Source of the DNA: Leptospirillum sp.
GTDB taxonomy: Bacteria > Nitrospirota > Leptospirillia > Leptospirillales > Leptospirillaceae
Assembly: GCA_027346125.1 (NCBI GenBank)
Contig: DAIEST010000196.1
Coordinates: 1-9,145 of the forward strand
Length of the DNA stretch: 9,145 nt
Direction of reading: 5' to 3'
In this document: one piece after another, positions 1 through 5,918 of the stretch
Layout: each line of letters opens with the position of its first letter
How positions within the stretch are numbered: the first letter of the stretch is position 1
The notes under the pieces: generated by a model
The model's input: only the letters and a program-made list of their open reading frames with translations
Told to the model about the DNA's origin: nothing
The model's database searches: none
Program-made: the position numbers and the translations under genes

Positions 1-18
1 ACCCCCGGCAACGCTTTC

Positions 19-47
19 TTGTTTCCCGGGACAACCCGCCGTATAAT
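19..47 (+). promoter_or_regulatory. sigma70-like promoter of trmI, predicted leaderless
   Basis: A perfect -10 box TATAAT lies at 42-47. A half-matching -35 box, TTGTTT, lies at 19-24, and the spacer is exactly 17 bp. Placing the last T of the -10 at -7 puts +1 at position 54, which is the A of the trmI ATG. No GGAGG-like ribosome-binding site lies between promoter and gene. The spacing is seen directly; leaderless initiation is inferred from it. Confidence 0.6.
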
Positions 48-53
48 CGCGGC

Positions 54-884
54 ATGTCATTTCTCCCAGGCGAACCGCTCATTCTCTACGACTCCCGGGG
101 CCGGAACTATTTCATTCCGGAACTCAAACCCGGAAAAACCACAAACATCGACGGGCGAAAGATCCCCCACGACCTCCTGATCGCCGAAGGGATGGAAGGG
201 GAGCCGGTCCCGGCGGACGAAGCGAAGGGGTTCACCCCTTTCCGTCCCACGCTCCGGGAAACGCTGACGCACCTCAAAAGGCGGACACAGGTCATCTACC
301 CCAAGGACCAGGGAATCATCCTGATGTGGGGGGATATTCTTCCCGGCCATCGCGTGCTGGAATCCGGCATCGGTTCCGGAGCCATGACCATCTCCCTTTT
401 GAGGATGACCGCCCCCGGAGGAAAGGTCGTGTCGGTGGAAAAAAGACCGGAGCATGCGGAAGAGGCAATGAAAAACCTTGGCCGCCTGGTGCCGGAGTAC
501 CTTCCGTCGCATGAACTGCTGATCGGGGAGATCGGCGATCCCGATCTTCCCGGACGCCTCGGACCGGAGCCGTTCGACCGGATCCTTCTGGATCTCCCGG
601 AGCCCTGGGCGGCACTCCCCCACCTGCCTTCCGTCCTCCGCCCGGGCGGACTCCTGCTGTCCTGGGTTCCGACTCCGCTCCAGGTTCACACGCTTTCCCT
701 CAAACTCAAGGACAGCGGGATATTCCATCTGGTCCAGACCGTGGAAACGATCGTAAGGGACTGGGAGTTCGGCCCCACGTCGGTCCGGCCGGCACACCGG
801 ATCATCGGCCATACCGGATATCTGACCGTCGCCCGGAAATCCGCACGGGGACTGCCGTACATTCCCTGGGAACCGCCTTTCTGA
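54..884 (+). CDS. trmI: tRNA (adenine-58-N1)-methyltransferase, TrmI family
   Basis: This 276-residue protein matches TrmI, which uses SAM to methylate N1 of A58 in the T-loop of tRNA and works as a cytoplasmic tetramer. The N-terminal beta domain (about 1-75) resembles the small barrel of bacterial TrmI. QVIYPKD at 79-85 precedes motif I, VLESGIGSG, at 101-109. An acidic residue after strand 2 (E129 in VEKRPEH) should hold the ribose of SAM. DLPEPW at 180-185 is motif IV, and the family signature RPAHRIIGHTGYL spans 245-257. The ATG at 54 aligns with the N-terminus of known TrmI proteins. The frame stays open to the window edge upstream but contains no other start codon there. The gene converges on the methyltransferase at 899 with a 14-bp gap and no terminator hairpin. 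The last dozen or so residues form a Pro/Trp-rich tail after the signature. Family assignment is secure; site specificity (A58, possibly also A57) is inferred from the family. Confidence 0.92.
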   Translation: MSFLPGEPLILYDSRGRNYFIPELKPGKTTNIDGRKIPHDLLIAEGMEGEPVPADEAKGFTPFRPTLRETLTHLKRRTQVIYPKDQGIILMWGDILPGHRVLESGIGSGAMTISLLRMTAPGGKVVSVEKRPEHAEEAMKNLGRLVPEYLPSHELLIGEIGDPDLPGRLGPEPFDRILLDLPEPWAALPHLPSVLRPGGLLLSWVPTPLQVHTLSLKLKDSGIFHLVQTVETIVRDWEFGPTSVRPAHRIIGHTGYLTVARKSARGLPYIPWEPPF

Positions 885-898
885 GCAGTCCTTCCACC

Positions 899-1555
899 TC
901 AGACCTCCTTTCGGAAGATACCGATCCGGTAGAAGGAAAGCCCGTCCCCCTGGTCCTCTTCCCCGGACCACAGGAGACGCCACCCCTTTCCCATCGCATG
1001 GCCGAAAGATTCCCTGTCGAAGAATGCGTCGTAGTGTCCCCGATGTCTCAGGAACATCCGGGAACGTTTTTCCTGCGGACAATGACGGAAACGCTCGGAA
1101 AACGCCCCCAGCAGAAAGGTTCCTCCGGGGTTCAGAATCCGGGAGACCCAGTCCGGATACAGGAGCCTCTCCCGTTTTTTCAGGTGGTGGAAGACCCCCC
1201 AGTCCAGCGCAACATCGAACGCCCCGTCCCGGAACGGAAGAGCGAACAGGTCTCCCTGAACGAAGGGAATTCTTTCCACCCCATTCTTCCGGCCCAGTTC
1301 CAGCGGTTCGCGCAGATAGTCCATCCCCACGACCCGACAGCGACGGGAGCGAAGCTCCACCAGGTTACGGCCCTCTCCGCACCCGATCTCGAGCACCGCG
1401 TCTTCCCGGGAAACCATTCCCCGGGCAATCGCCTCCAGAACGAGCCGGGAGGGGCCGGTGCGCGGCCAGCCGACCTGTTCCGAGCGGTAGGCTTTCCGGA
1501 AAAAATCTTTCTGTGTCCCGTAAAGACTGTCCTTTATTTCAGGGGAACTGTTCAT
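899..1555 (-). CDS. class I SAM-dependent methyltransferase, substrate unknown
   Basis: The product has 218 residues and a typical Rossmann methyltransferase core. VLEIGCGEGRN at 54-64 is motif I, the SAM-binding glycine loop. D79 in VVGMDYL is the expected acidic residue that binds the SAM ribose. GDLFALPF followed by FDVALDWGVFHHL forms motifs II-IV, and LNPGGTFLLG is the usual post-motif strand. An N-terminal segment with GWPRTGPS around 29-36 is like that of small-molecule methyltransferases of the TehB/type 11 kind, but nothing identifies the substrate. The ATG at 1555 has GGAGG six bases upstream. The gene lies tail to tail with trmI and head to head with the NHLRC2-like gene. I found no convincing promoter on its own strand. 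No signal peptide or membrane segment is visible, so it is probably cytoplasmic. Confidence 0.85.
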   Translation of the reverse strand: MNSSPEIKDSLYGTQKDFFRKAYRSEQVGWPRTGPSRLVLEAIARGMVSREDAVLEIGCGEGRNLVELRSRRCRVVGMDYLREPLELGRKNGVERIPFVQGDLFALPFRDGAFDVALDWGVFHHLKKRERLLYPDWVSRILNPGGTFLLGAFSERFRHCPQEKRSRMFLRHRGHYDAFFDRESFGHAMGKGWRLLWSGEEDQGDGLSFYRIGIFRKEV

Positions 1556-1631
1556 CCGACACCTCCAGAATCTGCCGGAAAAAGGCAGAACGTCCTGTCT
1601 TCCCTCCGGCGACGGTTGACCCTTTCCCGGA

Positions 1632-1660
1632 CTGACGACACAATGGAAATGGAATATGAT
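1632..1660 (+). promoter_or_regulatory. promoter candidate for the NHLRC2-like gene
   Basis: CTGACG (1632-1637) and TATGAT (1655-1660) are separated by 17 bp and match the -35 and -10 consensus at 4/6 and 5/6 positions. The predicted start near 1667 leaves a leader of about 35 nt. An alternative pair, TTGACC (1616-1621) with CACAAT (1639-1644), also has 17-bp spacing and could act in tandem. The divergent spacer 1556-1701 holds nothing else that I can recognise. Confidence 0.5.
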
Positions 1661-1701
1661 TGACCGGCATCATCAGACATTGCAAATGAGGAGAGAACCC
1701 T

Positions 1702-3186
1702 GTGTCGAACGCATTGACCGATCCCCAGGTCCGGGCGCCGGAGTTTCCGGTCGGGCTCCACTGGCTCAATACCTCCGGACCGCTGACGCTCAGGTCCCTC
1801 CGGGGAAAAATCGTATTGCTCGATTTCTGGACGTTCTGCTGCATCAACTGCATGCACGTCCTTCCGGACCTGGCATTTCTGGAAGAGAAATACCCGGACA
1901 CGCTGGCCGTCGTCGGAGTCCACTCCGCGAAATTCCCCAACGAAGGGGAAAACGATCAGATCGGGAAAGCCATTGCCCGTTACGGGATACGCCATCCTGT
2001 CGTCAACGATCACGAATTTCAGGTCTGGAACGCGTATGGAGCGCATGCCTGGCCCACGTTCGCCCTGATCGATCCGGAGGGCTATCTGGTGGGAATGGCC
2101 TCCGGAGAAGGAAAAAGGGCGGTACTCGACCAGGCGATCGATACCTTGCTGACCCATCATCGCGCAAAGGGAACCTTGAAACCCCTCGCGCCCGTCCCGC
2201 CCCTTTCCGGAAACCCCGACGGCCTTCTCCGTTTTCCCGGAAAGCTGGACATCTCCGACGGAAACCGGATCCTGGTGAGCGACTCGGGACACCATCGTAT
2301 CGCACTTCTGGACTGGAACGAAGCCGACCCCTCCAAAGCCCGCCTCCATACGCTGATCGGCGGAGAATCCCCGGGGTTCGAGGACGGCACTTTCGAAACC
2401 GCCCGGTTCCGGGATCCCCAGGGTGTCCGGTTTGACCCCCTCGACCCGGAAATCGCCTACGTCACCGATACGGGCAATCATGCCCTGAGACTCCTCGACT
2501 TCCGCTCAAGGACCGTTCGGACCGTTGCGGGAACAGGACTCCAGGGGTGGGCCATTTTCGAATCCAAACCCGCGAAGGGAACCCAGTTGAACTCCCCCTG
2601 GGATCTTGTCTTTCTCAAGGGACGGATTCATATCGCCATGGCCGGACCCCATCAGATCGTCGCATTCGACCCTTTGACGGAAACGCTGATTCCCGTGGCC
2701 GGATCGGCACGGGAAGACATCGTCGACGGACCGGGAGACCGGGCCGCCCTTGCCCAGCCATCGGGGATCACGACGGACGGAACCAATCTCTACTTTGCCG
2801 ACAGCGAAACCAGTTCGATCCGGATGCTCGTCCCCGGCACAAAATCCTCCGACTCCCACGTCCGGACCCTTGTCGGAAAAGGACTGTTCGAATTCGGAAA
2901 CCGGGACGGGTCCTTCGAGGAAGCCCGTCTCCAGCACCCCCTCGGCATTCTCTGGGACGATGGACTCCTTCTGGTCGCAGACACTTACAACCACCGGATC
3001 CGCGCGCTCGATCCCGGAAGAAGGGATGTCGTCTCCCTGACCGAACGCCATGATCTCGACGAACCCTCCGACATCAAGAAGGGAAAATCGGTCTACGTAA
3101 TCGCCAATACAAACGGACACGGTCTTTCGATCCTTCGCCCCTCGCCGGAAGGACCGATCCTGGAAGATCTGACGATCGAACGCTGA
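1702..3186 (+). CDS. NHLRC2-like protein: thioredoxin-like domain fused to NHL beta-propeller
   Basis: This 494-residue protein has a thioredoxin-like domain (about 10-150) followed by an NHL-repeat propeller (about 170-475). The Trx active site is WTFCCINC at 43-50, so CxxC is C47/C50 with an extra Cys at 46. The CCINC form is the hallmark of NHLRC2 proteins. The cis-Pro is P118 in AWPTF. At least three clear NHL units follow, each with a DG turn, an A-x-P-x-G stretch and an AD-x-x-x-H-x-I/L-R pattern (for example DTYNHRIRALDP near 427-438). The C-terminal beta domain of animal NHLRC2 is absent. No signal peptide is seen, so it should be cytoplasmic. The start is GTG with AGGAGA at 1689-1694, seven bases upstream. 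The role of bacterial members is not established; a thiol-redox or scaffold role is inference. Confidence 0.9.
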   Translation: MSNALTDPQVRAPEFPVGLHWLNTSGPLTLRSLRGKIVLLDFWTFCCINCMHVLPDLAFLEEKYPDTLAVVGVHSAKFPNEGENDQIGKAIARYGIRHPVVNDHEFQVWNAYGAHAWPTFALIDPEGYLVGMASGEGKRAVLDQAIDTLLTHHRAKGTLKPLAPVPPLSGNPDGLLRFPGKLDISDGNRILVSDSGHHRIALLDWNEADPSKARLHTLIGGESPGFEDGTFETARFRDPQGVRFDPLDPEIAYVTDTGNHALRLLDFRSRTVRTVAGTGLQGWAIFESKPAKGTQLNSPWDLVFLKGRIHIAMAGPHQIVAFDPLTETLIPVAGSAREDIVDGPGDRAALAQPSGITTDGTNLYFADSETSSIRMLVPGTKSSDSHVRTLVGKGLFEFGNRDGSFEEARLQHPLGILWDDGLLLVADTYNHRIRALDPGRRDVVSLTERHDLDEPSDIKKGKSVYVIANTNGHGLSILRPSPEGPILEDLTIER

Positions 3187-3219
3187 CGGGGACAGGGGCT
3201 CCCCTCGGGACAATCTCCG

Positions 3220-3228
3220 TGGTATAGT
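3220..3228 (+). promoter_or_regulatory. extended -10 promoter for the degenerate GGDEF gene
   Basis: TGG followed by TATAGT (3223-3228) fits the extended -10 form TGnTATAAT. No -35 match lies 16-18 bp upstream, which is tolerated by extended -10 promoters. The predicted start is near 3235, giving a leader of about 75 nt before the ATG at 3309. The 122-bp spacer between the NHLRC2-like stop and this gene has no clear intrinsic terminator, only a short GC-rich inverted repeat near 3194-3205 without a T tract. Confidence 0.5.
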
Positions 3229-3237
3229 CAAAACAAC

Positions 3238-3251
3238 CGTTTGACCAAACG
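3238..3251. promoter_or_regulatory. operator-like palindrome at the predicted transcription start
   Basis: CGTTTG and CAAACG are perfect inverted arms separated by AC. The 14-bp dyad begins about 3 bp after the predicted +1 of the extended -10 promoter, where a repressor would block initiation or clearance. As RNA it could form only a 5-bp stem with a 4-nt loop, so a DNA-binding role seems more likely. No regulator gene is adjacent that I recognise. Confidence 0.35.
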
Positions 3252-3303
3252 TGCCAGGCAAAAGCCCCCGGATTCGTCCGTGGGAAGATTCGGCAGAACA
3301 AGG

Positions 3304-3308
3304 GGAGG
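3304..3308 (+). promoter_or_regulatory. ribosome-binding site abutting tandem ATG codons
   Basis: GGAGG touches the ATG at 3309 directly and lies only 3 nt from the ATG at 3312. The longer purine run from 3300 gives an AAGGGG match that is 6 nt from 3312. This favours 3312 slightly as the true start. Confidence 0.45.
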
Positions 3309-4682
3309 ATGATGGCGATCCAGTTCAGGCACGCAACGCTCCGCCCGCCGGGGCAAGCCCTTGCCCTGCTGGACGCCTATCTTGAAGAACACGGGATCGG
3401 CTTTGCCCTGATCTCCCTGAAAGGCCTCTTTCTGGCGGCAAACGACCGTTTCCTCGCCAGGACGGACCAGCCCTGCGCCACGATCGGAACACTGCCCTCC
3501 TCCCATCTCGAACAGGTCTGGTCGAGCCATGTTTCGAAACGGGACCGGACAATCCTGTCGCAATGGCTCGCGACCCGGGACACCCCCTCCGGCGCCTGGA
3601 ACGGAACCGTCCGGGACCACACCGGAGAGGGGAAACAGGTTGTCTCTCTTTTCCGGACCTCCCTTTCCCTGTCCGGGGAAGAACAGCTCTTTCTTTTCCG
3701 CTCCTCTCCCGAACCGAATCATCAGCCCGGACTGCTCGGACACCATTTCCTGTCCCTGAAGAAAGTCCTGCTTCCGCTCATTCTGGATCTCCGGGATTAT
3801 GCCACCCTTCTGCCTCTTTTTATCGACAGGGAAATCCCTCCCTGGAAGACGAGCGTTCTCCTGGCAGAAGAACCCCGCTGGATCCCGGGAACATCATTCC
3901 TTCGCATCACATCGAGGCAGAAACAGCCGGAAGACTCCCCCCAATGGATTTCGCTCAAATCCGAACGCACGGATCGGATTTTTCCCCCTCCAACACGAAG
4001 GGCCCTGTTCTCCATGGACCCGTCGCTGCCTGAACAGGTTTTCCTGAATCTCCCGCTCTTCCGGGAAACCTCCTTCTATGGCTGGATCGTCTGGCCGTTT
4101 TCCGGGGAAGGAGCCCACAGGGGAACCCTCTACAGGAGGAGGACCATCGAGGCTTCCAGTCTTTCCGAACAGCTGCACGAGACCCGATCCGATCTTCTTC
4201 TGCTGCCGGCACTGGAAAAGGAACGGACGCAGGGGCTCTACTCCCATCGGGGCATCCTGAAAGCGGTTCAGGATCTCATGTCCCGGGAAAGAAACGGCGC
4301 GCCTTTCGGCCTGATCGGGATCACGCTGGCCGATCCGGCAGGAATCGATCCTCTTGCCACGCATCTCCAGACCTTTCTGCGTGCGTCGGATCTCCTGGGA
4401 CACGTCTCTCCCATGGAGTTTCTGCTGATCGTCACAGACTCCGACCGGGATCGGACCCGGAAAACATTCAGGAGACTTCTTTCGCTTCTCGAACCCATCG
4501 CGCTCTCCGATTATCGGCTCAATGCCAGGATCGGTCTGTGCCACTACCCCGAAGACGGCACCACTCCTCTCCGGATCCTGAGAAAAGTCTTCCGGAACGA
4601 CGCCGTTCATATCGGACTGGCGTACCAGGGATCTCTCTTCCCCTCACACCCGAACACTTCAAACAGTCGGAAGATTCCATGA
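3309..4682 (+). CDS. PAS-like / degenerate GGDEF domain protein, probable c-di-GMP receptor rather than cyclase
   Basis: This 457-residue soluble protein has no signal peptide or membrane helix. An N-terminal PAS-like region (about 24-132) contains FALISLKGLFLAANDRFL. A middle region (about 145-280) may be a diverged GAF domain, but I cannot confirm it. The C-terminus (about 308-430) follows the GGDEF fold: LRASDLLG, then the active-site position, FLLIVTDS, and ARIGLCHYPEDG. The catalytic motif is SPMEF at 367-371 instead of GGDEF, so diguanylate cyclase activity should be lost. RASD at 358-361 keeps the RxxD I-site at the canonical five-residue distance, so c-di-GMP binding is plausible, as in PelD-type receptors. 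The start is uncertain: GGAGG abuts the ATG at 3309, and the next ATG at 3312 is slightly better spaced. The stop overlaps the next gene in ATGA, so translation is probably coupled. Confidence 0.75.
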   Translation: MMAIQFRHATLRPPGQALALLDAYLEEHGIGFALISLKGLFLAANDRFLARTDQPCATIGTLPSSHLEQVWSSHVSKRDRTILSQWLATRDTPSGAWNGTVRDHTGEGKQVVSLFRTSLSLSGEEQLFLFRSSPEPNHQPGLLGHHFLSLKKVLLPLILDLRDYATLLPLFIDREIPPWKTSVLLAEEPRWIPGTSFLRITSRQKQPEDSPQWISLKSERTDRIFPPPTRRALFSMDPSLPEQVFLNLPLFRETSFYGWIVWPFSGEGAHRGTLYRRRTIEASSLSEQLHETRSDLLLLPALEKERTQGLYSHRGILKAVQDLMSRERNGAPFGLIGITLADPAGIDPLATHLQTFLRASDLLGHVSPMEFLLIVTDSDRDRTRKTFRRLLSLLEPIALSDYRLNARIGLCHYPEDGTTPLRILRKVFRNDAVHIGLAYQGSLFPSHPNTSNSRKIP

Positions 4683-4882
4683 ACGATTCAGGTCCTCCAT
4701 TTGATCCGATCGATCCGGACGCGCCCAAATCCCGGAGGGGAATTCCGCTCGCCTGGATTCTCCTGCCCGTCTTTCTCGTTTTTCTCGCAATGATGGGATC
4801 CACCCTCTGGCATCTGCTCCACAACGACTATCTGGGATTTGCCATTCGCCAGAATCCGGCGGGCACTTCGGCCGGAAAATGA
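4679..4882 (+). CDS. small single-pass membrane protein, function unknown
   Basis: The product has 67 residues. The acidic and proline-rich N-terminus (1-16) is followed by KSRRG and one strongly hydrophobic segment at about 22-47. A short polar C-terminus follows. The positive charges before the helix suggest an N-in orientation, although the tail also carries R and K. The ATG at 4679 lies inside the stop of the upstream degenerate GGDEF gene (ATGA, 4679-4682), and only a weak GGAAG lies upstream, so translation probably depends on reinitiation. That coupling suggests the protein is made in proportion to the GGDEF protein and may be its membrane partner, which is inference. I do not recognise a family. 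It could also be a membrane anchor or a small stress protein. Confidence 0.7.
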   Translation: MNDSGPPFDPIDPDAPKSRRGIPLAWILLPVFLVFLAMMGSTLWHLLHNDYLGFAIRQNPAGTSAGK

Positions 4883-4884
4883 AA

Positions 4885-4906
4885 AAGGGGGCCAGAAGGC
4901 CCCCTT
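4885..4906 (-). terminator. intrinsic terminator of the dksA-dapF-like operon, hairpin shared by both strands
   Basis: AAGGGGGCC (4885-4893) and GGCCCCCTT (4898-4906) form a perfect 9-bp stem with an AGAA loop. On the minus strand the stem ends in TT and runs on into TTT, then CATTTT, which is a good U-tract. On the plus strand the tail is only TTCCTG, so termination there should be weaker. The hairpin lies between the convergent small membrane protein gene and the dapF-like gene. Confidence 0.8.
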
Positions 4907-4919
4907 CCTGTCAGTCGTC

Positions 4920-4943
4920 CGTTCCATGCGACCGTATGGAATG
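4920..4943. other. second stem-loop in the convergent 3' region
   Basis: CGTTCCATGC (4920-4929) and GTATGGAATG (4934-4943) pair over 10 positions, two of them G-T wobbles, around a GACC loop. No T run follows on either strand, so it is not an intrinsic terminator alone. It lies between the dapF-like stop and the terminator and may shield the mRNA 3' end. Confidence 0.45.
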
Positions 4944-4968
4944 CGGGACAGCGGATTCCGGAAAAAAG

Positions 4969-5829
4969 TCAGGCGAGCTGTTTTCTCAGGTCCGGGCTCA
5001 GATCTCCCGACATCACCTCCGACACGGGTCCTTCCATGCGAATCTCCCGATCGGAACCCACTTCGATGGTCAGTTCTCCGCCCGGCATCAGAACCCGCAC
5101 GGGGCTCGTCACCTTTCCGAGATGAACAGCCACCGACGCAGCGGCGCAGGAACTCGATCCGGACGCCAGCGTCCACCCTGCACCCCGCTCCCAGATCCGG
5201 ATCTCGATCTCGGATGGACCGGTCACCCTGACCATCTGGGTATTGATCCTCCGGGGAAAATCCGGATGGTTCTCGATCCGGGGACCCCATTCCTTCATCA
5301 ACCCTTCATCGATCGCGTCGCGGAAAAAGACAAAATGGGGATTGCCCACGGAAACGGCCGTCCCTTTCACCCTGATGTCCGGAGCCAGTTCCAGGAGTTC
5401 CTCGACAAACGGGGACTGGCGGTCGCGAATCCCCACCTCCGCCGGGTCGAAGGTCACCCGGCCCATATCGACCCGGACCCGATCCACCCGCCCGCCGCTA
5501 TCGGGAAAGACTTCGGCGGTGACCATTCCGCCCAGGGTCCTGACCTGAAAAATCCGCGTCTTTGCATAACCGTATTCATAGAGAAACTTGGCGAAGATCC
5601 TGAGACCGTTCCCGCTTTTCTCCGCCTCGCTTCCATCCGGGTTGAAGATGCGAAGACCGAAGGGCTCGCTGTCCCGGGTCAGAACCAGGATCCCGTCCGA
5701 CCCGATCCCGTAATTCCGGTCGCACAGAAGCCGGATCCTCTCCGGCGTCCATTCGCCGGGGGGGGCCGCCATGACGATATAGTCGTTTCCAAGACCATGA
5801 GACTTCACAAAATCACGTGTCAGTGGCAT
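4969..5829 (-). CDS. dapF: diaminopimelate epimerase-family protein with both catalytic Cys replaced by Ser
   Basis: The 286-residue length and the order of motifs match DapF, the PLP-independent enzyme that epimerises LL- to meso-diaminopimelate for lysine and peptidoglycan. HGLGNDY at 11-17, YGIGSDGI at 40-47, NPDGSEAE at 63-70, VGNPHFV at 161-167 and WERGAG at 213-218 are all present. The two active-site cysteines are not: KSGNG has S72 (codon AGC, 5614-5616) where CGNG is expected, and LASGSSSC has S223 (codon TCC, 5161-5163) where ACGTGAC is expected. W219 replaces the usual Glu after ERGAG. The frame is intact, so this is not a decayed gene. AAAGGA lies five bases before the ATG. It is last in a minus-strand operon, 89 bp after the TPR lipoprotein gene. 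Fold assignment is secure, but true DapF activity is doubtful. It may be a distinct subfamily with another substrate. Confidence 0.85.
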   Translation of the reverse strand: MPLTRDFVKSHGLGNDYIVMAAPPGEWTPERIRLLCDRNYGIGSDGILVLTRDSEPFGLRIFNPDGSEAEKSGNGLRIFAKFLYEYGYAKTRIFQVRTLGGMVTAEVFPDSGGRVDRVRVDMGRVTFDPAEVGIRDRQSPFVEELLELAPDIRVKGTAVSVGNPHFVFFRDAIDEGLMKEWGPRIENHPDFPRRINTQMVRVTGPSEIEIRIWERGAGWTLASGSSSCAAASVAVHLGKVTSPVRVLMPGGELTIEVGSDREIRMEGPVSEVMSGDLSPDLRKQLA

Positions 5830-5848
5830 TCCTGTCCTTTCCTGGTCG

Positions 5849-5864
5849 GGGCGCCGCAGCGCCC
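5849..5864. other. short GC-rich stem-loop upstream of the dapF-like start
   Basis: GGGCGC and GCGCCC form a perfect 6-bp stem around CGCA. On the minus-strand transcript it ends 19 nt before the dapF-like ATG and could modulate its translation or mark an RNA processing site. On the plus strand it is followed by TTTGATTG, a weak tail, but nothing is transcribed toward it from that side that I can see. I find nothing else in the 89-bp spacer 5830-5918. Confidence 0.35.
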
Positions 5865-5918
5865 TTTGATTGTGTCTGTCGGGATCTTCCGTGAAGAACG
5901 GGAAACCCGGGAAGGATT

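Noticed and set aside
57..1082. A 341-codon open frame on the minus strand opposite trmI.
   Set aside because: It lies antisense to the well-supported trmI and runs into the neighbouring methyltransferase on the same strand. It is rich in Arg/Gly/Pro without any motif, which is typical of the mirror frame of a GC-rich gene.
1656..1673. Inverted repeat ATGAT-8 nt-ATCAT overlapping the NHLRC2-like -10 region.
   Set aside because: Arms of only five AT-rich bases with an asymmetric centre; too likely by chance to call an operator.
3194..3205. AGGGG-CT-CCCCT after the NHLRC2-like stop as a terminator.
   Set aside because: The loop is only 2 nt and no T tract follows.
3309..4682. Active diguanylate cyclase, or PelD itself.
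   Set aside because: SPMEF cannot support catalysis. PelD has N-terminal membrane helices and sits with pel genes, and neither is seen here.
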